Assembly: GCA_030141605.1 (NCBI GenBank)
Contig: JAQGDQ010000070.1
Coordinates: 556,001-620,000 of the forward strand
Reading direction: 5' to 3'
DNA from: Tubiluchus corallicola
Lineage: Eukaryota > Priapulida > Priapulimorpha > Priapulimorphida > Tubiluchidae
Length of the DNA: 64,000 nucleotides
Part shown: positions 29,738-47,800 of the stretch, one piece after another
Layout: every line of letters begins with the position of its first letter
Numbering within the stretch: the stretch's first letter is position 1
Position numbers and translations under genes: made by a program
Notes under the pieces: generated by a model
What the model was told of the DNA's origin: nothing
Seen by the model: the letters and a program-made list of their open reading frames with translations, nothing else
The model's database searches: none

Positions 29738-30189
29738 TGCACTGGATTCCTCTTCACGAGGATGGCAACGGATTTCTAGTACGAACCACACCACTACACA
29801 CTACAAAGCTCTAAAATGGCGTGTTTCTTCTCTGCTCAACATGCTCTGCATGCTGGGATATCAATGTGATATTTTCTGACGTCATATTGCCTTTTAGGGC
29901 ACATCCCTTTCTTATTATCTCCAAAAATCACTGCGTCGTTTTCTACGTTTTTGGACAACAAGCGAAGAATAATTTTTTACGCTAAATTTTTCTTAAAGTT
30001 CATTGCTGCATTGATTTCGTTATAAATATGGTATAGATTTAAAGGGCTTTTAAATCAAGTTGCTATCCCATGCCGCTTTGCAAAAGTCGCGACTGTTGCG
30101 CGCGAAAATTTTGCCTTTGCAAATATCTGTGCATGTGAAGTGGTGAGCGTTTGATCTCAGTTGTTTCTCAATTTATTACTTTAAAATTT
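29738..30189. promoter_or_regulatory. Divergent promoter region, SERBP1/HABP4 and ZNF367
   Basis: Only 452 bases separate the two start codons. The region holds a palindromic CRE (TGACGTCA, 29877-29884), a TATA-like TATAAATA at 30021-30028, and GCGCGAAA at 30100-30107, the complement of the E2F consensus TTTCGCGC, 83 bases before the ZNF367 ATG. Transcription starts are not known, so the sites are assigned by position only. Confidence 0.65.
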
Positions 30190-35023
<4,834 letters not shown>

Positions 35024-35430
35024 ATGTTAACATTGAGTGTTCTACTAATTTCTGTTGTGTTTCTCTATAATCCATAATTGTAATATAATTTTATATCTAT
35101 AATTAGATATAATCATCTGTAAACCATCTTATGAACTATAGGCAATTGTGGTTTAGTTTAAAATGCTTGTATCACTTTGTTTTTTTTTCTTTATACATTA
35201 CTGTGATCAGTTTACATTTTCTGTTTTTATATCATTATTCGGCCTATAAGCTATTTTATATCTTTATAGCTGCAGTGTTAGCTATTTTAGTTCATATTTC
35301 CTAATGTGTAATTTTATGGTTAAATATAACTTTTTAGCACCACTAGCTGCATTCATGTGCACTTGCACTGCAAGTGATTTTTATTGTTATTTTAGGTATA
35401 TATTAGGTATAATCATAATAAATGATGACT
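35024..35430 (+). other. ZNF367 3' UTR
   Basis: AT-rich non-coding sequence after the stop. AATAAA at 35417-35422 is the first canonical poly(A) signal. Confidence 0.6.
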
Positions 35431-36200
35431 ATTTTAATGTATTGATTTTCCACTTTGGTTATGTAAATATATTTTATCATATTCCTGTAGCAGATATTGC
35501 ATTTTGTTATTTCACTCTTTGTGCGTGCCCGAACGCGTATTGATAATTACAAATATAAGTGTTTCCCGTGTTACAAAACTGGTTTTATGAGTGTTGTAGT
35601 CGTTGAACATCATTATGTTGAAGCTTTGAAGGCATCAGTGGCTGTGTTGTTTCAAATTTCACCTGTTATGATGCACCTTCTTGAACAAGAGAGGTAACCA
35701 AATGACTCACTTTTGTCAATGCATCGATGACCATATTCTTTTGAGAAAAACTGTGATAACACAGGTTTAACGAGTTTAACTGTATATCATTACTAGGCTT
35801 TTTCACTCAGAACTAGTGCATCTACATATATGAATGAGCAGAGAAACAAGTATAGTTCTTAGTCTCTTTCAAATAATTGTTGCTTGGTAAAAGTATTTTT
35901 CCAGTGGTTGTAAACACTCTCCTTGCTTTCCCCATCTCTCTCAGTCTCTCTTCTTTTTTGTAATAATGCTTAATTAGTAACTACTACAGTCAAAGAAAAA
36001 CAGTGAATAATGTTTATGAAAATTATATTTCCTAGTTACTGTGTTTTTCTTATCATCCACTGAGTTTTGTGTTTGCCTTAAAAATTAAAATACATTACAT
36101 GTTGCCTTTTTTATAGTTCGACGTACTTCGGTCGTTGAGGTTGCAATGCTGTTATAATTACTAATTTGGCCTATAAATTTCTCTAATCGAGGACTGAATT
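35431..36200. other. Intergenic, nothing recognised
   Basis: AT-rich spacer between ZNF367 and the presumed YTHDC1 promoter. Short open frames here resemble no family I know. Confidence 0.5.
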
Positions 36201-36400
36201 TACATGACGTCATGACGGTCACGTGGTACAAGTTAGCTGCCAACCTGCCAAATTGTCTTTTGTTGTGTTTGGGCAGAATTTGGCAAAAATTGTTTTAACG
36301 TCTTTAGTGTATAATAATTTATTTAAGTAACTACCTTTCCTGAGTTATTTGCCGTTTTTACCCAATCTGCTATGTAGTTCTAGTGAGGTAAATAATAATC
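36201..36400 (+). promoter_or_regulatory. Candidate YTHDC1 promoter
   Basis: A palindromic CRE TGACGTCA (36205-36212) lies 8 bases from an E-box CACGTG (36220-36225). Downstream, AG|GTAAAT near 36387 could be the donor of a non-coding first exon joined to the coding exon at 38362. Such a 5'-UTR intron would contain the retrotransposon at 36590-37390. This is inference; no transcript evidence is available. Confidence 0.4.
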
Positions 36401-36589
36401 ATTTTGTCAAGTATCTTACAAAGTTCATATTACAATTTGCATGTCGTACTTCTGGTGTTCGTAATTTTTAGTGCCGCGAATGATAATTGGTCGGGTTTTG
36501 ACGGTCTATTTGGTTGCAGTTAATGAACTGTTTTTAGAAACACTTGATGTTGATGTGCTAGAATAATGTGATCCACGTTACATACATAC

Positions 36590-37390
36590 ATAATCTTTAT
36601 TTAAAGTCGTGTATATTAAAGAATATTAGCCAAATAGGCTATTCATACCGACTGAAATACACTATGCTAAAAGCTTTACTGAAATAGACATGCAATATTG
36701 CTCACAATGGAAATAAAATCAAAAGGTGAAAAAACAAAGATGAAAATGGTATACTGTGCAAAATACAAAATAAAATCACACCAGCAATGATAAAAACAAG
36801 ACAGTCACAATGAACAATAGAAATATTTAAACAGGTGAGTTCCACTTAATTCTGAGAATATGTAAAGATTATGTGGAGATAAAATGATCAGAAAACACTA
36901 AAACAATGAAGATACAGAGTACTTAAAAATAATTAACACAAATTAGGTAGCCCAGCTGAGCATCTATTTACGTCCCCGCTCCATGTGTTAATTTGCCTTA
37001 AGAAATCATTATAGTTAGTGACTATGCACAAATGATTGAGCAATTCACTCCAAATTTTAGAAGCTGAATATCGAAAACTTCTTTTATGTAATTCTGTGCA
37101 TATTCTGGGAATATTTACGATGTTATCATATCGCATTTCATAAAAGCTCTGTTTCAGATTAACCATGTTATATAAGCTTTCTGGACAGAGTTCATGTAAA
37201 GTTTTAAACTCCTCTAATGCTATTAACCTTTGCCTATTTTTCACAGGTTTTTCAATTTTAGCTTTTTTAACAATGTGTTATAATCACTAAAGTAATGTAA
37301 GGCACGTTCTTGTAATTTTTCCATGACGTTCGTTGCACCGCAAAAATACCAAACTAATGGGCAATAGTTGAAATTAGAAGATAATTAGAA
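36590..37390 (-). mobile_element. 5'-truncated non-LTR retrotransposon
   Basis: The minus strand carries the C-terminal end of a LINE reverse transcriptase of the CR1/Jockey type. NFNYCPLVWYFCGATNVMEK is followed by LQERALHYFSDYN, then, after a frameshift in an A-run near 37260, RLIALEEFKTLHELCPESLY and KRSFRYSASKIWSELLNHL. The catalytic (F/Y)xDD region is absent, so the copy is 5'-truncated and dead. The 3' end has AATAAA followed by a short (TATG)n tail at about 36578-36600, a common end for this class. No clear target-site duplication was found. Confidence 0.85.
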
Positions 37391-38361
37391 GACGTTGTAA
37401 AACAATAACGAAATGAAAAAAACAGTTTATGTCATTACTTGGCTAGCATTGCTCATTTCTGAAGCAGTCTGCCTAACTATAAGATTTTGTGGCTATTATA
37501 AAAGTTTTGAGTGTATGATAAATGTTTGTAAAGGAAATGACTGCAAATTAAATATGCCATTTGTAAATTTACAAATTATGGTTTTATTTAGGGGATTTTA
37601 GGTCTATTATAAAGTAGATGAATGAATTAATTTAGTCAACACTATCACCTTTTTTAAATAGAGAATGTGCCTACACTGTATTCATATTTCTGTAACATGG
37701 GAAAGTCCTTTGCGTTACTTGTGCATAATGTATCATACTTGTTCCAGTGCATGATGTAACTTCACAAAATAATACATTAACCACATCTTCTATAATGATG
37801 TACACTACAGATTTCTCCAGTCGCATCTCTGCATTTGTTTACTTAGAATGGTAGGCCACCAGATAGCTTGTGGGCAGCAAATTGCTACGCGTATTCTGTA
37901 AAAAAAATTTACAATTTCAGTGAAAATTCTATTACAAGAGTCGCAGTGAAACTATTGAATACTCGTGATTAGAACTTGGAACTAATTGTCTGGTACGATA
38001 TACACAGTGCTTATATGGACAATAAGTTTTAATGTTGCTAATAAATTTACCTGTATTAGACACAATTTATGAATGACGCAGTGCTGATAATGCCAAAATT
38101 ATGGAAGCTATCTATTTGTGGTTGGCCTAACAATACAATAATAGTGCCTGTTGATAAGATGTAGGTGTGACATTCAGCATTAGACGGGTTTAAGAAATAT
38201 CCTATAAATGCAAGTTAAATAAAACAGCTTCAAAGATCTAGTTTTACTATTATTATTACAGCAAACAATTTTTTTGTTCCATTGCCGGTGTTTTGAATTT
38301 CAGTGCTTCTGATTATGTGTGTTATGGTGGGAACTGCTTGTGTAATATTTTAAGACATAGC
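37391..38361 (+). other. Probable YTHDC1 5' intron/UTR
   Basis: AT-rich sequence with no recognised gene or repeat. The YTHDC1 coding start follows it directly. Confidence 0.4.
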
Positions 38362-41300
38362 ATGGACGATGAAACTTCTAACATTGTCGCGGAGTCTGTT
38401 CTAACAAACCTTGGCGTAAACTCTACAGGTATAATTGAATGTTTTTTCTTGCATACATTTTAAAGACCAATAGAGACGATTCTTATATAAATGTAAAAAA
38501 ATTAAAATTTTGAATCTTCCCCTTTTAAATTTGTTTGGCACACTCTAACATTTATTGGTCGTTTTCTTTTATGTATTCCAAAAATAGAATTTATCACACG
38601 GTTTGCCCAAGAACCTAAACTTTCTTACTGAATGTATATGATGATACCACAGGGCTGCTCATAGAATTGTCCTTTTCTTTATTTCCACTACTGTGTTGTT
38701 GCGACATTTTTTATTTATTATGCCTATTATCATTAAGAATTATCTCCATTTTATCAACATTGATGTATCTAAATGTTTGTAGATTTCAGTACTTTAACAT
38801 TCTAAAGATCTAGATTTCTAAGATAGCAAGACATCAAGCAAGCATATGGGAAAATGGGAAAGCAAGAATAAAAATCCAAATCTAGAACATACCTAGGAAG
38901 AAGTGGGATCTCTAACAACTCTCATTAATATGTCTGAACGAATTGTGGAAAGCCCTGATAAATTCTGAAGTTATTGGGCCTTGGATTTTTTCACTGATTA
39001 CAGGTGCTGCAAATAACTAAATGTTGTTAACACACATTGCAGGTGACACAGGTGAGCTTGTAAATGTGCTGAATGATATTCTTGATAATAATGCTGGAGA
39101 TGATGATCTGGTAGCTGAGCTAAATAACGAGGAAAAGCCAGCGAAAGGTATTAATGTTTTATCCATATAATTATAATTGGGTGTTACTAGTAATTATGAC
39201 CTATAAAAGTGATTTTATATATTTTCTGACCTAGCTGTCAAAATAAAGAATCTAATTTATTATTTTTAGTCAGCAGGTTTCTCTCTTTCGATGTTTGTGC
39301 AAAAATTTGATATATATTGACATGCTAACTGTTAGATATAAGTTTTTCCATGTTAAGTATGCTGTTAAACTTACTAATTGACACATTCTTTTTCTAGTTG
39401 TTTAACTTGGCGTTTATCCAACCCTAACTTTCACCACTGAGCCACAAAATTTGCCTTCCTAAATTGCATTTAAAAAATTTATCCGAATCCTGATTCACAG
39501 TAAAAGTGTTGTAATGTGATGCAGCCTGTAAGTCCATCCCTGACGATTTTGACTGTTAAACAATGTGCTGTAGCATTTCAGTTTGTCTGTTTTTAGTCTA
39601 GTAGGCTTACTTTAATGCAAATTCAGGCTTCGTTGATGATACTTTCAAATACTTTAGTCGTCTATTTGAAACTCTTATTGCATAGAGAGCATTATAGTTA
39701 CTGCACGGAAAGCTTAAAGATCAATATTTCACAGACTTGACTAGCTGACATTGATGTCTGTTTATAAACATTGACACAGCAGCCATGGCAACAGAATCTC
39801 ATGTGACAGATTTGTGACAGTTAAGCTTTTGTTTATAGGTCTTTTATAAATTTATTGTGTTTAATCATACTGTTCCATCAGCAAGCTAGCTGTAATATTC
39901 TAATTGTATGATTTTGAAATCAGGGAAGATACCTAAAGCAAAAACCAAGAGCAGTCCCGCTAAAGCAAAGAAGGGAACATCACCTGCTGCAACAAAAACC
40001 GCATCTAGTAAGAAGCAAACAACTGAGCCGTCATCTGCTGTAGAGGGCGCTGACTCGTCCAAGAAGACAACTCCAACAAAAAAGAAGACAACTGTAATTG
40101 TTTATATTATTTAGCGAACTGAATATTAGAAATTTTGCTAGTTATAAAAGATTGCAGATATAAAACACTTTTATATAAAGGTCTTTTATATCTGCAAAAA
40201 ATACAAATCTATATATACAAAAAAATACTGTGTATTGTTTTGCCTGCTTTCTTGGTCACTTTTCTATTTAGCTTTAACTTTCAGTTTGATAAAAGTACAA
40301 AATTTTGTCTGCTTAAAATTTTGAGAAATCTATATATGGCCTTGTTTGAGTCCTGGAGAATATATATATATAGCTTGTTTATATGCATGCAAAAATTACA
40401 AACTTCTTTATTTAAATTTATAGACTGTGAAAGCTGAAGGTGTTAAAACGAAATCTGCAAGCACAGCTTCTCAAGAAATCAATATAACCATTCCTGCGGA
40501 AAATATTAAGCAAGAGCCAGGTGGCGAAAATAAACTCGCTGCATCAAAAAGTATGTGAACTGAACTTTTCATTCCCTTGATTTAAGGATGGCCAGTTTTG
40601 AAACTGTTGCAAAATAACTAATTACAATTAATAATTCAACTGGACTGTTTGTAACAGAAATATGAACAGTTTTTTAACCTTTACTGCTAAGTCAGGCATT
40701 TTTATTGTACTTGAATATTCCGGCAATCAAATTATAGCAAGCTTAGAAGGCTCCAGCTGTTTTACCTACTAGGTGTGGTGGTATGCATTTAATTACTCAC
40801 AGTGATTACTGTGATGATTTATGATATTGAAATTTTGATTTTTTAATTTAAATCAATAAATTCATCAATAAATCAGTGCATCAATAATTTCTTGATTATT
40901 GTTAATTTTTTTACTTTTCTAAAAGTATTGTTCGCTTGATTGTTGTGACATCATTTTATAAAAAGAACGGATAAAATGATATTAAATTAAAAACTATAAC
41001 TGACTTTCTAGAATCTTGTTGACAAAAATAAAATTAAAATCAACAGCTGTGTTTATTAAGATAATAAACGAATAAAATTTATTAAGCTTATAATTATATT
41101 AATTCTCTAACATAAAACATTAGCTCTTGGGTAGTATAAATGTTGCTTTTAACATTTCAGAATCTAGTGGGTCTTCATCACCAGCTCAAGCCAAGCCCCA
41201 AACGCCAAAGAAGAGTTCAAAGAAGTCTCAGTCTCGAGCGAAGTCTCCGAAAGGTTCCTCTGAGCAGTTGAGTGCCAGAGTCTTGCCTTTTAAACCTATA

Positions 41301-44300
41301 AAGCCAAAACCGACCACAGACATGCCTACAGCTGGTAAATTACACATCTGCTGTAAATCAATTTTTGAGAAAACAGTTAGTTAGCCTTGCAAATGTGGTA
41401 TTGATTTATAAGATTGATATTGATTTATTATATTGTTTGATTAAAGTTTGCGGTAAATTTTCGCTAGCAATTTTGAAAATTTATGATTAACTCGCTGTGT
41501 TGTTATTTGTTGTTAACATTTATTTTTTTCTAACTCCGTGCTAGTTTTTATAATGTTATTGATGGATTATAATGTTATTATTGTCAATAAAATACTACTA
41601 CTACTACTACTACTATCGGAATGGTATTCAGTAGCTGACACTGGAGTTTAGGAACTAATTGATACATACACTAACTGTTCCAACAGTCTCTATATTGTTG
41701 ACATTTACCTTAATTGTGGGGGTACGGTAAGCGAATGTAACTCATAAGTGCATGAAAGTAATACCGAATTGGAAAGTCTGAAAAATTTATGCCTCCCCTG
41801 GAAATCGAACCCAACACCTCCGGTTTTCCGGGTAGCTCTTCCACCTAAGGTAGATTGTCCATTGTTTGATGCTCACTTGCTCTTACAGAAGGCGATCAAA
41901 TTACTGTGAAGACTGAAGCAGCTGAAGGAGATGCAGAGGCAGCAAAGAAACAAGTCAAGGAACAAGCAGGTATTCTTCTCTTTTCTTATTTATAGTAGTA
42001 AGCAAACTGGATAGTTAGTAGTTATTGTCTGATGTATGACTGATAGTTTTACAAATCTTCAAAAAGATGACATTTTAATTTTTTTATTTTATTTTTAGTT
42101 ATTTTTATTTATTCTAGTTATAAACTTGATAAATATACCATAATGCTTATTTTCTTATGTAGTAGAGTACAGTGGTGTTAAAAGTTTCCACTTACAAATT
42201 GGTGTGAATTTTGACTAATGGGATAGCTGCAGTAAAATTCTTTTTTCCATCCCATATTTTATTGTTGTTTGTCTGAGTATTGTTGACCATTGTCATTTTG
42301 AATATTGTAAAACCATTTTGTTATTTTTACTTTTCAGTATTGAACTGTTGGTTATAAATTCCTTGTTTGTAATTATATTAGTGAAGTGAATAAATTTATA
42401 AATTGTTTGGCAACAGTATTAATCGTTTCTTTGAGTGTAGTTCCTTACAGTTTACAGTCTTGTGGATTGTTTCTGAACATTCCGCAGACCTGGATTAAAA
42501 TCACAATTGAGAATTTTTTAAAGCTTTTTTATCCTTTTAGTCCATTTAAGAGTAGTGATAAACAGTAGTTTAGTTTTCTTTTCTCACTTCCATTTTTAAT
42601 TTAATTTAACTTCCAAATAGCAAATTTAATTAATATTTGTGAACTTACAGTATTCATGTTTTGAATGTTGAGGTCGCTTCTGATATATACGAGTTTTACG
42701 TTTATTCAGCCTCGCGGAAAACAGGACAAGGTGATGCAACTTTGGACTACGATACGCGCAGTGAAGCAAGCACCTCTTCCAGTGATTCATCCAGCAGTGA
42801 ATCAGAAGGAGGTAATACACTATTTTTTAGCTTACACAAGTATTGGCTTTGCTATTATTTTGTCTTGTGCAGTAATTTCTAAAAAAATGTGTTTAAGTGT
42901 AGTAAATAAAATAAGATAAAATTTATTTATGAACAGTGATGTTGGCTGTATGGAAGACTTGTTGCAGGAATAACATCATCATTCATGATATTACCTTTTT
43001 GTATATTGTGGGATAAATAATCTTTTATTTATGTGCAAATACGATTTCCTTTATAGTTTTAGTTATCTCGTGATATCTCTGTTTAATTTGTGCAAACACA
43101 TTTATAGAAAAGTGCTTCACATCAGCTATAAAGATAACAGTTACAAGGTATTAGATAGTTCTTAATAAAAAATTTCAAAATTTGCATATTCGTATGGGGA
43201 AGCATTACTTAATACATATTAAATATGCTGCTTTTGGGCAATTTTGTTACATGTAACAATGTATTTCTTAAAAGGAAAAGCCCAGGCTTATGCAAAGTTG
43301 AGATTTAAATATTTGGAAAAAATATTAAAAACTTTCAGCCCAAAAAAGTTTAAAGCCGTTGAACAGTCCGTTAAATGAGAGATTATCAATACTATTTTTG
43401 ATTTTTCATGAAACTTGTTGCACACTGTGTAATAAAAAACAGTTACTGACGATAGTGCAGTAACCGCAGAACTCGGTTAGTCAACCCCAAAAAAGCTGCA
43501 GAATAATTATTTTAAGAGGCAAAACTCAATTCTGTAAGCTAAGTAACCTATTCTGCACCTACTTTATGCTTGCAGAATTTCATGCATGTCTGAAACACAA
43601 CAAACAATCTGTAATTTAATTATGTACAGTGCTTACAGTATTTTGATGTGTAATCCCTTATTGTATGATGTATGTAGGCTACGTCATCTAGCTGTCCCAT
43701 TGCATATTATTTACTCTTACGGTTTTCTTTTTACTTATTTTAAATATTTTGTATACTGTCTGGGATTTATTTAACAAGACACCCACTGCCTACCTAAAAT
43801 TTGAAAAAAATTGCTACCTAGCAGTATTATCACTTAAGTGGTCAGCATTTTATCCTTTGCCAGTAACAGCTATTGTTTTTTTTTACATCTACTTGATTGA
43901 CCTACCGGTGCATTCAATGTGGTACAGTTTATACAATTTGTATCTACATTTTTGCCTCATTTGTGCCACAGCAATCGATCAGTTTTTCCGTGCGTGCTTC
44001 TACAGAATCATTAATTCATTTTTTGAATACTCAAGGATCTCTATAAGCAATTCTGTCAGGTCAAATACATGAGATCATACCTGGGATGTTCTGCAGATTT
44101 AGATTTTAACATTACCTTGTCGTATTTTAACGGAATGTTCGTAGGCCCGACTAATGCGTGGACAACTATGTGATGTGTATGGTTAATGAGTTTAGGATAA
44201 TAGCTTTTAATAGTTTTAAAAAGGTATTTTCTTTCACAAAAAAGAATTTTTTTTAACTGAAGTCTCTGCTGATAATAATTTTTTGATGAGAGGTTTTTAT

Positions 44301-44816
44301 TGCTCAGTGGAATTTTTCAGCAGTTCTTTTAGAACAATATCCTAGTCACCTATTGATCGAATTAAGAATTTCCCAGTTAAAACAACCAAACAGTTATTGC
44401 AGTTTGGCTAATATTATTTTCTTGTCTTTGGAGAATATGAAGAAATAGATGGTAACAATGAGTCAAAGAGAAAGAGAGCCCACAGTCCGATTGTTTTTGA
44501 TGCTAAAAGCAGCAGCGACTCTGATGATTCTGACGATGAAGGTGCGGAAGATGGCAAATTGCCAGGTGAGTCAACTTGTGTATGAAATTACGTACATTTT
44601 TCAGGTACCAGTGATAATAATCTATACTTTGAGGCTTAGCCAACCTAAGAGCATGATAGATTACCAATGCTTTTGAATGTATGAAAGTACAGAATTAGAA
44701 ATTAGAAAAACACGTAAATGAACATCTCGCTGAGAATATGATTCAGGTGAATTTGGAATACAGCAGCATTTTTGAGGGTTTGCAATTATGACTTATAAGA
44801 AGTGATTGTCAAATAT

Positions 44817-44848
<32 letters not shown>

Positions 44849-47800
44849 TGTATGTATGTATGTATGTATGTGTATGTGTATGTATATATCAAATACATTT
44901 TCCAAACATTATGTCCTTTCTCTGCTCTTTTTTCTTTTAATGCCTGATAACAAAGTAATTTGTATCGTTTTGTTACATGTTAAATCACAGAGACAGAATA
45001 GAATGCATCCCTTTTGGAGAATGAAATCAATAAACAAAATGGTTTTTAATTAGTTTCTAGCATAATTATTATACTATAATATTATTATAATATAATATTA
45101 TTATACTATACTAGAATAATTATGTAACACCGCTTACAATAAAACAGTTGAAATTAATTTCTGTGCAGAACACTAAGATCATGAATAACACAGACAAAAA
45201 TAATAGAGCACATTACAAATAGTATTTAATATTACTATTGCTAAATTTAGATTTAGATTTATTCCTAGATTTCAGTGCTAGATATCACAATGCACAAGTA
45301 ATGAACACAGTGTAAGCAGCAGTTACAGAACGTATACACATGAAAATCAAAAGCACAAAATTCACACTGCAGAAATGTCTTATCATTTTTCACATCTGGA
45401 CCCATTTTCCCTGCAGGTGGTCTTATTGAAACTTGCTACAACATGCAAATCATTCTACAGCATGTGGATGTTTAACAGAAATTACTAGAACTGTCGGGAC
45501 AATCACTATGCAACAATGTTGTGTGGGCGTGTGACGTCACTCATTTAAATTTATCAGTGAAGCATGGGCTCGTAGCAATTTACTAACATAATTTTAGTAC
45601 AGTTATGTGCAATTATTTATGTCCCATCTACAACTTTTCTATTATAATTTGCTTCTCTTACTTCTAGAGAAGCGGATTAGGGTGGATCCTAACAGTGAAC
45701 GGGGAACCGGAATGAAATACCTGTTCCGTGACACTGCCTACTTCTTGATCAAAAGCAATAATTACGAAAATGTTTCCCTAGCAAAGGCTAAGGTACGTGT
45801 TCGACAGCTTTAGAAACATTTCTTTTAGTGTATTTTTTCAACATAGTTTTTCAACATTTAGCAAAACAATATTTATAATGACTTTTAACTTTCCGTGTAT
45901 TTAATCCGCATTCTCTTCATGATTGTAAGACTTTTATGATATCATTTTGCATAATTTTTTAATATCTAAATAGCAGATATTTATAATAACGGTAATAATA
46001 TTTAAATTACGGTTCACCAATTGAATTTTAATTTCTTGGGTTTCTTTTAGGCTGTTTGGTCAACACCTCCTCAAAACGAAGCCAAGTTGAACAAAGCATA
46101 CAAGGAATGTCGCAATGTGATTCTCATATTTTCTGTAAAAGAAAGTGGGAAGTTTCAAGGTTGTTCTTCAATTTTTTCTGTAGATTAACAGCAGAATATT
46201 ACAGCCAATTTCACTTTTTTTCTAATTCTCACAACAAGTTCACTGTTTTCATTTGTTCCTTGCTACTTATTGCAATCTTCTGATTATTTAAAATCTCTCT
46301 CTGTCTCTCCCCTCTCCCTCCCTCTCACTCTCTTTTCCTCTCTCCCTCCCTGCCCTATTTCGCTTTGTCCCTGACTCTCATGCGTGTCCATTTCTCTTTC
46401 AGGTTTTGCTCGGCTGTGCAGTGGATCTCGACATGACATTCCGCCTCCTCAGTGGGTCCTACCTCCAGGCATGAATGTTCGGCAGCTCGGCGGAGTGTTC
46501 AAACTCGACTGGGTCAACAGGTCTTTATCGTTCAAATACCAGTTTCTGCAGTACTAACATTGCAGTACTTAAATACCTTAAATGACACGCGTAACAACAA
46601 TTCTTCTTTTATGTCTTCGAATCAAGCTATTTTATATTTAACGTGTTCTATGTTTTAGGAGAGAGTTGCCGTTTTCAAAAACGTTGCATCTTCACAATCC
46701 ATGGAATGAATACAAGCCTGTTAAAATAGGGAGAGATGGGCAGGTAATATTAATTATTGTATTGTGTTGAAAGCTTTACTTAAAACCTTTAGAAGTCTGA
46801 ATTTATCTCTGATCAATTTTGAATTTAGTGTATAAATTGCCATGTCTTAAAGGTTTGTTATTGTGGATTTTCTTGGTTCTTGGTAGTTCAATCTAAATAT
46901 ATATCAGTAAGTAAACACACGAATATTACCACAGTTTAGCTAAAAAGGAAAATGCTTAATTTATAATAAGTAAAGTATGTATTATAAAAATATCTGCTTA
47001 AATGTTAGTGCTCGTCTTAACCTATAAAAAAGATTTCGAAAGAGTTCTCATTATCTAAATATAATCATAATGAGTGGCTGCATTTTCACTGTGCTTTTTA
47101 GGAATTAATTATTTGGTTAAAATTTATCAGATAATTAATGAATCATCGCTAAACATCAATAAAGCCTAACACACATGAGGAATTTGATTTCCATGTGTGC
47201 TAGACAATTAAAAGTCAGTAAGTCATGTCAGTGCAGTGCGGACAACACTGCATTTACTGTAATTTACTATCACAACAATATTAATACTGTTCTTGGCGTC
47301 ACATTCTTAATACAGTAGTTGTTTTAGAACCATCATTCTTCCTACATTTTTGTAGTGATAACTACAATGTTAGTAGAGTGCATTTATTGAAAGACCATTG
47401 TTATTACAATTAGTTATCAAATTGTTAGCATACGAACTTATTCTTATTGCAATGTCTTTTTCTTATTCTGGTTTATCAAATTTGCTTATTTTGGAAATTT
47501 TTACGCACACAATTAAATACATTTTCAGGAAATTGAACCGTTTTGTGGCGAGGCACTGTGTAGACTGTTTGCAGTTGATGAAACGATCGACATGGCTAAC
47601 ATTTCACGAAAGGCCAAGCACAGTCGCAAGGCAGGTCCGAATCCGATTCCGCCTCAACGCATGGCAGAGAGACGGCGATACCGGGATGTACCACCTAGGT
47701 TAGAACTTTTACCGCCAGGAGGCTAAATGGCCGTGAAAAGTGCTGTTACATCTGTGCATGAAACGTGCCTTTGGTGTGGCATTTGTGAAACGTATGAGCA

